Shown here: in pieces, positions 54,843 to 63,840 of the stretch | Numbering within the stretch: the first letter of the stretch is position 1 | How the letters are laid out: each line of letters starts with the position of its first letter | NCBI GenBank assembly: GCA_023212645.1 | Contig: JALBYC010000018.1 | Location: 166,640 to 230,639, forward strand | Direction of reading: 5' to 3' | DNA length: 64,000 nt | Origin: Farysia itapuensis | Lineage: Eukaryota > Basidiomycota > Ustilaginomycetes > Ustilaginales > Ustilaginaceae | Translations under genes and position numbers: made by a program | Notes under the pieces: model-generated | Told to the model about the DNA's origin: nothing | The model's input: only the letters and a program-made list of their open reading frames with translations | Database searches by the model: none

Positions 54843-55443
54843 GCTGTGACTTGCCGTTCTCTACGTGGCGCCTTGACGTATTGAGCAAGCCATGGTGTGG
54901 TGCTGCATGATGCGCTGAGAGCCGGGTTTTGACATGAAAAAGGGGGGCCGACACGGTCACACGCGCCTAGGGTCCAAGACACCTTAGCCGAAAGCAGAAG
55001 CGCTTATTGCTGCATTGCATTTTCGGCGCCAATTAGGCTCATCCGGGGTGCGGCAAGTGACTTTTGTTTGCAATTAGCCTGGTCATTGGCACGAGCTGGG
55101 CATGGCTGTATGGCCTGTGTAGGAAGCGTGACCAAAAGTAACTCGGATCTGCCAGCCATCAGACGGAGGATCCAAATTGCCCCCCACTTTCAGCTTTCGG
55201 GAACGGGATTTATGCACGGTAACGAACGCATTTCCCACCCTCGATTCCCAATCACAATCACAATCACGCCTTTCTTTTTGTCTTTCGGTCCCTCATCCGA
55301 CTTGCATCCCCTCGCACTTTTACTTGACCGTGCGTGACTGCTGCGCTCTGGGTCGTGAGAGAACACGAGGCAGTCTGTCACAAAGCACACGCGCATGGTG
55401 CCCAAGCATGCCACCCCACAGATCTCTCGACTAATCAGACATT
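54843..55443. promoter_or_regulatory. Divergent promoter region (GCK kinase / ankyrin gene)
   Basis: 601 bp with three tandem AATCAC units at 55250-55267, followed by a pyrimidine-rich stretch to about 55325 that probably marks the start of the ankyrin-gene transcript. No gene seen. Confidence 0.35.
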
Positions 55444-58400
55444 ATGCTCAAGAGTGCCGTCGGTAGAACGACGCTCAAAGCCGTTGGCCAGAGCAGCCTC
55501 AGTGGGCCGCCTGGCTCGTCAGATGGAGCACACCCCAACCTTGGGCTGCATGGCGCCGCAGCATCTGGCAACATTGGTCTGGTCAAATTCGCCCTTGAGA
55601 ACGGACAATCAGCGAATAGCAATCTCAACGGAATCTTTCCGCTTCATGCAGCGTGTTCGGGAGGCAACGAACAAGCTGTGCGCATGCTCATATACCATGG
55701 CGCCGATGTCAATGCGCCGCGCCTAAAGACCAAATCTGCCAGCGGCCCAGGGACTGAGGGCTCTACTCCACTTCACTTTGCCGCAGCTAACGGCCACCTC
55801 GAAATCTCTCGTATACTCCTCGAAGCTGGCGCGCGACCAGCTGCTGTCGACAAGGACGGGGTCACTCCGGTCGCCCTGGCCATGGGAAACAGTCATCCGG
55901 CATGCGCAAGTCTGATACGATCCTGGATCTCAGCCTACGGCACAAATGGCCTGGCGGGAATGGTCTCATCTCGAGAGACTGTCAGTGGTGACATCGCGCT
56001 TGGCCCAGCCGGCTACATTCGTTATGCAGCTGGGAACTCTGATGCTCCTCCTACTTCTCCTCCCACCACAAATGCCAGTCTCCCGAGCTCACTGCCGAAC
56101 CCGCCTGAATCGCAAAATTTGCATGATGCTTTACCACACGGCCTGAAGCCGTCCAACACGGCTACCGGCAAGCCACCACTGCTCACAAAGACGAGCTCTA
56201 ATCCCAGTCTACGAGTACAAGATACCGCGGCAGCAGTCTCCGCTTCTCCATCAACATCATCTCCCGTCCCATCGTCCGCGTCCTCATCGCGTCCTGTCCT
56301 AGCCGCTTCGCCAGTTAGTAGCTTTTCAAACTCACAGCAAGGAGAACCGCGTCAAAGTGCAACGCCTTTGGAACCGGAAGAAGCATTTGAAAACGACTTT
56401 GCCTCCGATGCGCCGCTCGCAGAATTACCTTCTCCCATTTTGACGCCCTTGGCGCCAGCGCAGCTGAAAGAGTCGAAGCGACGACCGTCTCTGCCTTCCA
56501 TCATAGAGAAAGCAGCCCATCCGGCGGCGACAATCCGTGCTGCTCTAGCCAGTGGGTCCTCGACTCCACATCCACTCCCACACAATGGAGCTGATCCGTA
56601 TCGTAGTATCACAGCAAGTCCATCCAAGAAGGCTAGTAGGCTTGCGGGCAAGCGAAGCCTCTCGAATATCCTACGGAAGGCGACAGGCTCGTCAACTCTG
56701 CTCACGACAAACACCGGTACGCTCACGCCTTCGCACACTGGTGACGCCAGCTCCAACAGCACAAATTCAAGCGCTTCTTACACTACGGGACGGGCAAGCG
56801 GCCAATCTTTTGAACACCAGCGAGCATCCGCTATTGCTACCAGTCAAAGGGAGCGTCGAAACACTGACAGCGATTCTGTCAGCGTGCCCAAGCCTGTTAC
56901 TGCGCCCTCGTATCAGACGTCCTTTGCCATACCACAGTGGCATCCTTCTGATCCTGAGGCGCCATCTCGGGACTTTCGGCTCCGCAGTGCGTCGGCATCG
57001 TCTCCCTTGGCTCATCAGAACTTAGATGATGTTGTACAACGAGCGGGAAGAGCGAGCTCGATCCCTAACGAACATTCACAAGCCTTTTCACGATCTCATC
57101 ATCAACTCCCTGATTCAGCTTCCCTCGCCGTCTCTCCGCGTAACCCTCTTGCAGAGTCGTTCAATGCGGCTCATATAGGAGACGACATTCCCGGTGACCG
57201 ACAAAGTCTACGCACAAGCTCGACAGGTACACCCCTTTCTGCTTCCAACGATCACCCAAGCCGCACGACTGACGATACGGAAACTCTCAGCGGTCCGCTC
57301 AAGGACGGTCATCAGAATGATCGAACCGGTTCCACCAGTTTGCCATCTTTCGACACTGTGGGGAATAACCGAAGCAACAGCGATTCACGCGCTGACGGGC
57401 AAGGACGGGTGGACGACTCGCTCGTTGGTGGGTCTGCTCAGCAAACACGCAACCGATCTGGAAGCAGTCTTTCTGCCGCTAGCTCGGGTTCGCACACCGG
57501 CAATGCTGCTGAGCAAGGATCTCGTGGATCTCCCAATCTGATTTACATGCATCAGACGCTATCTGTCGTAGACGGTCAGATGTCCTCGCCAGAAACGCCA
57601 ACCTCGCAACCTGGTTTCGCACTGGGGACTCAATCGTCTCCACTGCGTTCTAGCAGTCTCAGCGCGGCGGAGCAAGCATTGGCTATTTTGAGTCAAGAGA
57701 CCCCCTTTGCCGTGGACAGACCTGATGGTACAAGTATGTCCCTTGCAGCTCAACTCGCAGCTTACGGTGAGGCGCTTGCATCGGAGCGGAAGGGGGCTGG
57801 AGAGGCTCGGACCGGTCCATCTCCTAATCTCAGCACGCGAAGTAGTAATGCAGCTTTGCGCTCAAAGCTGCCCAGCGTCAGCGAGGATCAATCACCGGCT
57901 AGACCCAGTCATCAAAGCACTGCGGATGCGGCGACAGACTCCTTACGGGAGGTTAGGGCTCCCAGATACCCTGCCACCGCCGCACAGTCCTACCATCGTC
58001 GTGTCTCACGGAGACCAACTAGCAGCGAAGGTCGCGAAACGCAAGGTCCTCTCCGGCCATCTACGGTCGCACGAGGCCAGTCTCTGGGTGACGGCAACGC
58101 TCGAAACGCGTTCACTACGGAATCTGGCAAACATTCTGGTTTGCGTACTCTTTTCTTGGACACGCCTCGAGGAGCCGAAATTGCGAGTCTCTCAAACCCC
58201 GGTCTTGGATCTCCTTTGCATACCCAATCCAATGCCGAGTGGTCTTCAGCCGCCGCAAGACATGTTCCGCTGAGATCTGCTTCTCCAGCAGCTGCGCCAG
58301 CTCTTGCAGATTGGCAGCGCAACCAAGGCGCTTCACCACGTGTGTGGACTGCACCCCCGCCTTTGCCTGCGAAAGACATCGAGCTAGACTATGCAAGCTC

Positions 58401-59022
58401 AAGTGCAGACGCGTTGCTGGACGATCCAATTACTCCTGTTCTTACTATGCCCAGCAAGGGGGTCTCTGACACGCAACCACGTTCGCCTCACAGCCCGCAC
58501 AGCCACAGCCCCTCGGTCCCTACGGAATTAGCGTCGTACAGTATCTTGAAGCGTGAACGCTCTCCAGGGCCTGCGCTCAACAGCAGCAACAGCGCCGGTG
58601 TTTCTGGTCCACTACTGCCGCCACGCAAAGAATCGATGCCTTCTCCCAATTTTTGGCCTCACGCAAGCACCCACTTCACCGACAGAGGTGACTACCTGAC
58701 TCCAGATGATGCAGCACATCGCAAGGGTGTCGTGATGGGCCGTGAGAGCTCGCTGGAAGGATCCGAAAGTGGACGGTGGGACAGCTTGAAGCGGCCCAGT
58801 CTCAACATGCTGCGTAGCGCCACTTCGTCCTCTTCAAGGTCACAAAGCACCATTTCGCACGGCGGAGATGATTCTCAGCAGTGGTATGCGGACGAAGCAG
58901 GCTCGCAGGTGGGAAGCGATGCTGGCAGGTCCGATGGCACAGAGGCAGCTTCCGCAGGGAACGGACGCGGAAATCGCCGACTGGTCCGCAACTTGCTCGG
59001 CAACATTAAAGGATCGTCATGA
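55444..59022 (+). CDS. Large ankyrin-repeat protein with Ser-rich disordered tail
   Basis: 1192 residues. About four ankyrin repeats fill residues 30-165: LGLHGAAASGNIGLVKFALE, GIFPLHAACSGGNEQAVRML, GSTPLHFAAANGHLEISRIL, GVTPVALAMGNSHPACASLI. The remaining 1000 residues are Ser/Thr/Pro-rich and disordered, with basic patches (SKKASRLAGKRSLSNILRKA) and a conserved-looking C-terminal end (RGNRRLVRNLLGNIKGSS). No catalytic domain is seen. It is probably a scaffold. Homologues are to be expected across smut fungi, but I recognise no named one. Its TGA overlaps an ATG (59019) that opens the frame of the next gene; I regard that ATG as fortuitous. Confidence 0.75.
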   Translation: MLKSAVGRTTLKAVGQSSLSGPPGSSDGAHPNLGLHGAAASGNIGLVKFALENGQSANSNLNGIFPLHAACSGGNEQAVRMLIYHGADVNAPRLKTKSASGPGTEGSTPLHFAAANGHLEISRILLEAGARPAAVDKDGVTPVALAMGNSHPACASLIRSWISAYGTNGLAGMVSSRETVSGDIALGPAGYIRYAAGNSDAPPTSPPTTNASLPSSLPNPPESQNLHDALPHGLKPSNTATGKPPLLTKTSSNPSLRVQDTAAAVSASPSTSSPVPSSASSSRPVLAASPVSSFSNSQQGEPRQSATPLEPEEAFENDFASDAPLAELPSPILTPLAPAQLKESKRRPSLPSIIEKAAHPAATIRAALASGSSTPHPLPHNGADPYRSITASPSKKASRLAGKRSLSNILRKATGSSTLLTTNTGTLTPSHTGDASSNSTNSSASYTTGRASGQSFEHQRASAIATSQRERRNTDSDSVSVPKPVTAPSYQTSFAIPQWHPSDPEAPSRDFRLRSASASSPLAHQNLDDVVQRAGRASSIPNEHSQAFSRSHHQLPDSASLAVSPRNPLAESFNAAHIGDDIPGDRQSLRTSSTGTPLSASNDHPSRTTDDTETLSGPLKDGHQNDRTGSTSLPSFDTVGNNRSNSDSRADGQGRVDDSLVGGSAQQTRNRSGSSLSAASSGSHTGNAAEQGSRGSPNLIYMHQTLSVVDGQMSSPETPTSQPGFALGTQSSPLRSSSLSAAEQALAILSQETPFAVDRPDGTSMSLAAQLAAYGEALASERKGAGEARTGPSPNLSTRSSNAALRSKLPSVSEDQSPARPSHQSTADAATDSLREVRAPRYPATAAQSYHRRVSRRPTSSEGRETQGPLRPSTVARGQSLGDGNARNAFTTESGKHSGLRTLFLDTPRGAEIASLSNPGLGSPLHTQSNAEWSSAAARHVPLRSASPAAAPALADWQRNQGASPRVWTAPPPLPAKDIELDYASSSADALLDDPITPVLTMPSKGVSDTQPRSPHSPHSHSPSVPTELASYSILKRERSPGPALNSSNSAGVSGPLLPPRKESMPSPNFWPHASTHFTDRGDYLTPDDAAHRKGVVMGRESSLEGSESGRWDSLKRPSLNMLRSATSSSSRSQSTISHGGDDSQQWYADEAGSQVGSDAGRSDGTEAASAGNGRGNRRLVRNLLGNIKGSS

Positions 59023-59210
59023 CTCACTATATCTTTCGCTTACACATACCCTGTCATGGTCAACAGCACATGCTATTCGTCTCCATGTTGTGCTGTCTGT
59101 GTTGTCGATGTTGGAGAAGGGGGACGCACGGTCCACCAAGACGTTGTGCGAGAGGACAAGCCAAAAATGGAAATATGGGCGCTGGGTTTGGCGGTTGTCT
59201 TTCGCCAGAT

Positions 59211-59888
59211 ATGAGTGAAGTCACTGCGCCTAGAAGGAGCGCACGTAGCGCGGGCGTGCTTGCACAGACCATCGTCTCTGCTTCTGCGCCTAAGAGAAAA
59301 GCAGGGGACGCGGCGTCCACTGTCGCACCGACGAAGAAAAGCAAGCCTGTGTCGGACAAAAGCGAGAAGCCGGTCAAATCTGCTGGTGGTCAGCTCAAAG
59401 TCGGTGACACGCTGCCGTCTGGATTGAAGCTCAAGACGCAAGCTGGAGAAGAGGTGGACGTGTCGGCACTACGGAAAGCCGTGCTGTTCTCCTACCCGCG
59501 CGCCAACACGTCCGGCTGCACAACGCAGGCGAAATTGTTCCGCGACTCGTACGACGCCTTCACCACGGCCGGCTACACAGTCTACGGTCTATCCAACGAT
59601 TCGCCTACATCACTAAGCTCGTGGAAGGACAAACAGCAGTTTCAGTATGACTTGATCTCGGACCCACGCCGGGAACTCATTCACGCCCTTACTGGAAGTA
59701 GTGACAAGACTCGGCGAAGTCATTTCGTCGTAGATCAGGAGGGCAAGCTCGCACTCATTTCTATCAGCGTCAAGCCGCCCGAGGTAAGTCTGCATCTTTC
59801 GACGCTTTCAGCTCAGCACCAATTGCTGACAATGTCCTTCGTCTGGCAGAGCTCGAAGGACGCTCTCGCTTTCATCACCAAACAATGA
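59211..59888 (+). CDS. DOT5: Nuclear thiol peroxidase, DOT5/PrxQ-like peroxiredoxin
   Basis: Exons 59211-59783 and 59850-59888, joined across a 66-bp GTAAGT...CAG intron in phase 0; 203 residues. Basic clusters (SAPKRKAG, PTKKSKP) in the first 60 residues suggest nuclear import, as for yeast Dot5. The peroxiredoxin fold starts at LKVGDTLPSGLKLKT. The peroxidatic site is YPRANTSGCTTQAKLFRDSY with Cys103; the usual T-x-x-C context is kept as SGCT. Yeast Dot5 and bacterial PrxQ have a second Cys five residues later, here Lys, and Cys103 is the only cysteine in the protein. The C-terminal blocks YGLSNDSPTSLSSWKDKQQF and LISDPRRELIHALTG fit. An in-frame upstream ATG (59019) was rejected because it encodes Cys-rich nonsense. 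Confidence 0.88.
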   Translation: MSEVTAPRRSARSAGVLAQTIVSASAPKRKAGDAASTVAPTKKSKPVSDKSEKPVKSAGGQLKVGDTLPSGLKLKTQAGEEVDVSALRKAVLFSYPRANTSGCTTQAKLFRDSYDAFTTAGYTVYGLSNDSPTSLSSWKDKQQFQYDLISDPRRELIHALTGSSDKTRRSHFVVDQEGKLALISISVKPPEVSLHLSTLSAQHQLLTMSFVWQSSKDALAFITKQ

Positions 59889-59914
59889 GAGCATCTGTGG
59901 TACAATGCGAATGT

Positions 59915-61444
59915 CTAGCGAATGTTAAAGGCGAATCCCTCTCGGATCTGCATAACCCTCTGGGCCAAACTGCTGTCTGACCCAAGTTCGAGCTCAAAAA
60001 AGTCAGTGATGCGGGCTTCGACGAGGGGAGATGCGGCACCTGAACTTTGCAGAGTCGTTCGCGCGAGCTGCTCGGCGATGAGATCCGTCGATTCGTCCTC
60101 TTCCCAGTTGTCGGGGGTGTGTGCTGGTGCCTTTTGCAGCCTGATCTTGCTCTCATCGGGCGCGTTAGCGGGTAGAACGGTGTCTAAAAGGAGTAGCAGA
60201 GAAGCGAGCAATGTCGAGTCTGTAAAGCTGTCAGCCTTAGCCGGTAACTTTGGGTCGAACTTGTATGCCAGATGTGACGAGATGGGAAGATACATGTATG
60301 CCTTGCGTGCGATTGTCCATGCTCTCGTTCTGACTATCGGTATCAGTTGCAATAGGAGGATACGCTGCCACAGATCGAGACTCGGTCGCTCTATCAATCG
60401 AGAAAGTAGGAATGGATCCGAGTCACGAACTACGGAATACACCTGGTCGCACAGTTCAAAGTGAGCATCGTACTCGGGGTGTAGAGTTGCTAGATTAGCC
60501 CGGTGCGACTTGTACTCGCGCAGAGAAACGGTTGTAGACGGAAGCGATGGTGCTGAAGGTGAAGCGCCGCTGGCGTACTGCCCAAGACGTGTCGCTCTGC
60601 CTGACAAACAGAGCGTCTGCAAAAGCAGGAGAGTGACCATACTCGCGCGTACATCCCAAGTAGCGTTATGTGGTCCCTCTAGGTGCTGCAGTATGGAAGT
60701 GACATCCGGGCTTGCAGTTTGACCGGTCTGGTCTAAGGGAAGCAGCTCGAGTACAAGACGGGGAAGACTGGTCGATAGCTGTGGCACGTCCATGCAGAGC
60801 AGCGCCAAGTGCACGGATAGTTGATACACCTCGATAGCAAAGCTGTCTCTTCTTTTGGACGCAACGATTGCTTCTCGCAGCTTTCGTGTTAGGAGCATCA
60901 CTTGCTGCAGCTCTTCTTCAGCTTTCGACAAGCCTTTCGGACCCCTTTGGGAGCTAGACGATGGCAGATATGTTGCAGAGTCAAGCACGCTCAAGACGGG
61001 CCGCGAACTGATGGACAATGCCGGAACCACACGAGTGGCGATCTGAGTAGAGATATAGGCTCTGAATTCAGCTTGGACGTTGACGTTGGTCAAGTCCATC
61101 GATCCTTGCGCCAACAGGTCAGCCGAGAGGGAGGAAGAGGCATCAAGTCCACGCGAAGGTGAGGCCAAAAGTGCCATTCTATCCAATGCCTTTCCACCGA
61201 GCGGCTTGGAGGAGTTGCGCATCGACAAGCCGTTTGGCGGAGTCGGGCCTTTGGATGGCCCTGCTTGCTGCTGTGCCGTAGTGTCAGAACTGGGGCGTTT
61301 AAATGTTTGCGGTGAAGGAGTCAGACTCGCCCATCGACCTTGTTGCGCTCCAGATTGGGAAGCAGTCGGACGTTGTGCGCCATTGCTGTCATCATGGTGC
61401 TCTTTGGGCACTTTTGAGCTGGCCCACCGTGACTGACGGGACAT
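59915..61444 (-). CDS. Uncharacterised helical protein, possibly SAC3/GANP- or PCI-like
   Basis: 509 residues from the ATG at 61442-61444. The first 110 are disordered and contain two RWAS motifs (SRQSRWASSK and QGRWASLTP). From about 115 to 500 the protein is alpha-helical and rich in Leu. Stretches such as DSFAIEVYQLSVHLALLCMD, LREYKSHRANLATLHPEYDA, DSDPFLLSRLIERPSLDLWQ and RTRAWTIARKAYMYLPISSH follow the rhythm of SAC3/GANP or PCI-type domains (paired helices of TPR type). This is a weak resemblance and I give no gene name. It converges on DOT5 and is divergent from PTPA, with only 99 bp between start codons. Confidence 0.7.
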   Translation of the reverse strand: MSRQSRWASSKVPKEHHDDSNGAQRPTASQSGAQQGRWASLTPSPQTFKRPSSDTTAQQQAGPSKGPTPPNGLSMRNSSKPLGGKALDRMALLASPSRGLDASSSLSADLLAQGSMDLTNVNVQAEFRAYISTQIATRVVPALSISSRPVLSVLDSATYLPSSSSQRGPKGLSKAEEELQQVMLLTRKLREAIVASKRRDSFAIEVYQLSVHLALLCMDVPQLSTSLPRLVLELLPLDQTGQTASPDVTSILQHLEGPHNATWDVRASMVTLLLLQTLCLSGRATRLGQYASGASPSAPSLPSTTVSLREYKSHRANLATLHPEYDAHFELCDQVYSVVRDSDPFLLSRLIERPSLDLWQRILLLQLIPIVRTRAWTIARKAYMYLPISSHLAYKFDPKLPAKADSFTDSTLLASLLLLLDTVLPANAPDESKIRLQKAPAHTPDNWEEDESTDLIAEQLARTTLQSSGAASPLVEARITDFFELELGSDSSLAQRVMQIREGFAFNIR

Positions 61445-61543
61445 GCTGATGGTTGAGCTCAGCGATGTCGTCGAGAAGAACAGTTTTTGACACCTCCACT
61501 ACCACCACCACCACCGCCACCATCAACTACTGCACAAAGCGTC

Positions 61544-63007
61544 ATGCCGCTCATCACGCCTGCGTTGCCAAGCACGCACGGCAGTGTTAGTGGCTCGACA
61601 TCAGGAACAAGCATCACTTCTAGCACAGCAGTACTCGGTCCACAAGCACTCCCGAGCGTGCCACGCATTTCAGTGGACGATGACACGCGAGCAAAGGTGA
61701 TGGACCCTGTCAAGCGCATCACATCTGAAGCAGACTGCGTAAACTGGATCCATTCAGAAGCCTATTCGACCTACACACTCTTCGTCCAGCGGGTCTGCGA
61801 AGCGTGTGTCGGCAAAGCAAGTCGTGTTTCTGTACAAAGCAGCTCAAGTGTAGGCAAGCTTGCTTCTCTCCTGCACAATCTGGATTCGTGGACCGACGAG
61901 ATCGAACCATATAAAGCGCCCCAGCGCTTTGGCAACCTCGCCTTTCGTGACTGGGGAGCCAAGCTGGAGGCCCAAGTGGACGGCCTGCACCGCACGCTTC
62001 TCCCATCAACTCTGCACGCTTTTGTCCCGGAGCTTCGGTCGTACCTGCTCGACTCTTTTGGCAATTTTACCAGGATCGACTACGGGAGCGGACATGAGTT
62101 TGCTTTCTTTGCTTGGCTGGGGTATCTTTACCGTCTCAGCTTCTTTGACCAGGACGGCATCACAGACGAGCCGAGACCACCGACAGAGGCGGAAGAGGCT
62201 ATAGGACTAGAGATCTTCCCTCTGTACCTGAACGTCGTCTGGCGACTTCAAGATAGGTATGGTCTCGAGCCTGCCGGTTCTCATGGTGTCTGGGGACTCG
62301 ATGACTTTCAATTCTTGCCATACGTCCTTGGCGCGGCGCAACTTCGACAGCAAAGCACTCTGCGTCCACGTGAGATTGTCTCGCTCAGCTCGAGCTCGGC
62401 CACATTATTGAGCCTTCCATCCAAGACTCCAGAATCACTGATATACTCAAGCAGCATCACTCTACCGCCAGCCTCATTATATGGGAAACCATCAGACATT
62501 GTCATGCCCAACCTCTACCTGTCATCTCTACTGCGAATCGGGACGCTGAAGAGAGGACCATTCCACGAACACTCGCCCTTGCTGCACGACATCTCAACCT
62601 CGGTACCCAACTGGATCAAAGTATACACTGGAATGGTTAAGATGTACCAAGCCGAGTGCTTGAACAAGAAAGTCGTAGTGCAGCACTTTGCTTTTGGAGG
62701 AGTTGGCTGGGTGTGGAACGAGAGTGCTGCACAGTCGCAAGACGCGAATGTCGAGAAGCCGACACGCGGTGCTGGTCTGGCTCTCGGAGGGACGAGCGGG
62801 AATATGGGCAGCATGGGTGTTCCAACCACGAGAATCATGGGTAGGACTGTCCCGTCTGCAGCCACACGGGCTCCTTTCGCCACCCGGCCGACAGCGGACA
62901 TGACCATGCCGCCTCCTGCCTCTACCTCGGCAGCACGCCAGCCACCCTCTTCGGGCGCTATGCCTTCCACTGGCGCTCCGTGGGCTCAGAAACGTCCAAA
63001 CGCTTGA
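61544..63007 (+). CDS. Serine/threonine phosphatase 2A activator (PTPA/Rrd family)
   Basis: 487 residues from the ATG at 61544. The frame is open 19 codons further upstream across a (CAC)n tract, but begins there with TTG. PTPA signatures are complete: AYSTYTLFVQRVCEAC, LHNLDSWTDEIEPYKAPQRF, FGNLAFRDWGAKLE, RIDYGSGHEFAFFAWL, GVWGLDDFQFLPYVLGAAQL and GPFHEHSPLLHDISTSVPNW. A 30-40-residue Ser-rich insert follows the AAQL motif, and a Gly/Pro/Ala-rich tail of about 90 residues ends the protein. PTPA is a peptidyl-prolyl isomerase that helps load active-site metals into PP2A-type phosphatases. The choice between RRD1 and RRD2 orthologues is not clear from sequence alone. Confidence 0.93.
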   Translation: MPLITPALPSTHGSVSGSTSGTSITSSTAVLGPQALPSVPRISVDDDTRAKVMDPVKRITSEADCVNWIHSEAYSTYTLFVQRVCEACVGKASRVSVQSSSSVGKLASLLHNLDSWTDEIEPYKAPQRFGNLAFRDWGAKLEAQVDGLHRTLLPSTLHAFVPELRSYLLDSFGNFTRIDYGSGHEFAFFAWLGYLYRLSFFDQDGITDEPRPPTEAEEAIGLEIFPLYLNVVWRLQDRYGLEPAGSHGVWGLDDFQFLPYVLGAAQLRQQSTLRPREIVSLSSSSATLLSLPSKTPESLIYSSSITLPPASLYGKPSDIVMPNLYLSSLLRIGTLKRGPFHEHSPLLHDISTSVPNWIKVYTGMVKMYQAECLNKKVVVQHFAFGGVGWVWNESAAQSQDANVEKPTRGAGLALGGTSGNMGSMGVPTTRIMGRTVPSAATRAPFATRPTADMTMPPPASTSAARQPPSSGAMPSTGAPWAQKRPNA

Positions 63008-63081
63008 CACAAAGCACAGAGGCACCAAAATAGCATATTACCTTGCCTGATTCAGCATGAGGCGAGACACCTGAGATGTGA

Positions 63082-63840
63082 TTAGACCGCTTGACGTAGG
63101 GGAGCTTTCATGGTGGGACCAGCGGTAGCAGGGTCTGCTTCAGCCGGTGCTCGCGGTTCGGGACTGGCTGAGGGGGTGTATTGGCGAAGACGTTCGGAAC
63201 GGTCACCCATCGACGAGGGTGCTGCGTGGGGAGGGGCTTGACTTGGAGGGGACCGCGGTCGGGAATCATAAGGATGAGGATAGGCGTGAGGATGCGACTG
63301 GTGCGGTGGTGGTGGGTAGTCTCTGTCATAGCCGTACGGTAGGCGTTCTTTCCTGTCGTAGCTTGGAGCGGTAAGGCTCTGCGCGGCTCCTACCGGATGC
63401 ACACCTCCTGGGCCGGAAAGCACGTCGGACACACGCGGTTCTACTGCTCTTTGACTTGGCGCGGAAGGGTGGTACGAGCTGTACTCACCACGACTTGCAA
63501 CCGAAGCTGGATCTACCATCGCATATGGATCGTTCAGCCTCATCTCTCTCGCCGCCATGGAATCGTATGGATGCCCACCACCATACGATGCCGCCGTATC
63601 GTGGGTCTCGCTCGTCAGTCTCTCGTAGAGAATGGCGCGCTCGAGTCGCATGCGTTGGATGTTGCGCTTGATTCGCAAGGTCTTGAGATGTAACTTGTCG
63701 TTTTCCACCTCAATCTCGCGAGTCTTGCGCTTGAGCTCCTTGTACTTTTGCCTGTACTTGGCTGCATCCCCCTGTATTGCTACTGTGGAAGAGTAGGCCT
63801 TGGACTTGGTCTTGACTGGTTGCGTAGCTGGTGTCGACAT
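63082..63840 (-). CDS. INO80 complex subunit F-like protein
   Basis: 252 residues from the ATG at 63838-63840, which has an A at -3; an in-frame ATG at 63868-63870 would add 10 residues. The only ordered part is residues 28-75, a basic coiled coil (KYRQKYKELKRKTREIEVEN, then KRNIQRMRLERAILYERL). That pattern is characteristic of the INO80F/TFPT family of chromatin-remodelling subunits. The rest is rich in Pro, Ser, His and Tyr, with YPPPPHQSHPHAYPHPY-type stretches and a C-terminal tail. In other organisms the subunit binds the INO80 module near the N-terminus of the ATPase. The gene is tail-to-tail with PTPA, with 74 bp between stop codons, and its promoter runs off the window. Confidence 0.75.
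   Translation of the reverse strand: MSTPATQPVKTKSKAYSSTVAIQGDAAKYRQKYKELKRKTREIEVENDKLHLKTLRIKRNIQRMRLERAILYERLTSETHDTAASYGGGHPYDSMAAREMRLNDPYAMVDPASVASRGEYSSYHPSAPSQRAVEPRVSDVLSGPGGVHPVGAAQSLTAPSYDRKERLPYGYDRDYPPPPHQSHPHAYPHPYDSRPRSPPSQAPPHAAPSSMGDRSERLRQYTPSASPEPRAPAEADPATAGPTMKAPLRQAV

Noticed and set aside
59019..59210. ATGA overlap of the ankyrin stop with an in-frame upstream ATG for DOT5
   Set aside because: The 64 extra codons encode Cys-rich sequence unlike any peroxiredoxin. The ATG at 59211 starts a typical nuclear N-terminus.
61465..61543. ATG at 61465 as a PTPA start
   Set aside because: It is in another frame than PTPA and no credible splice site joins them.
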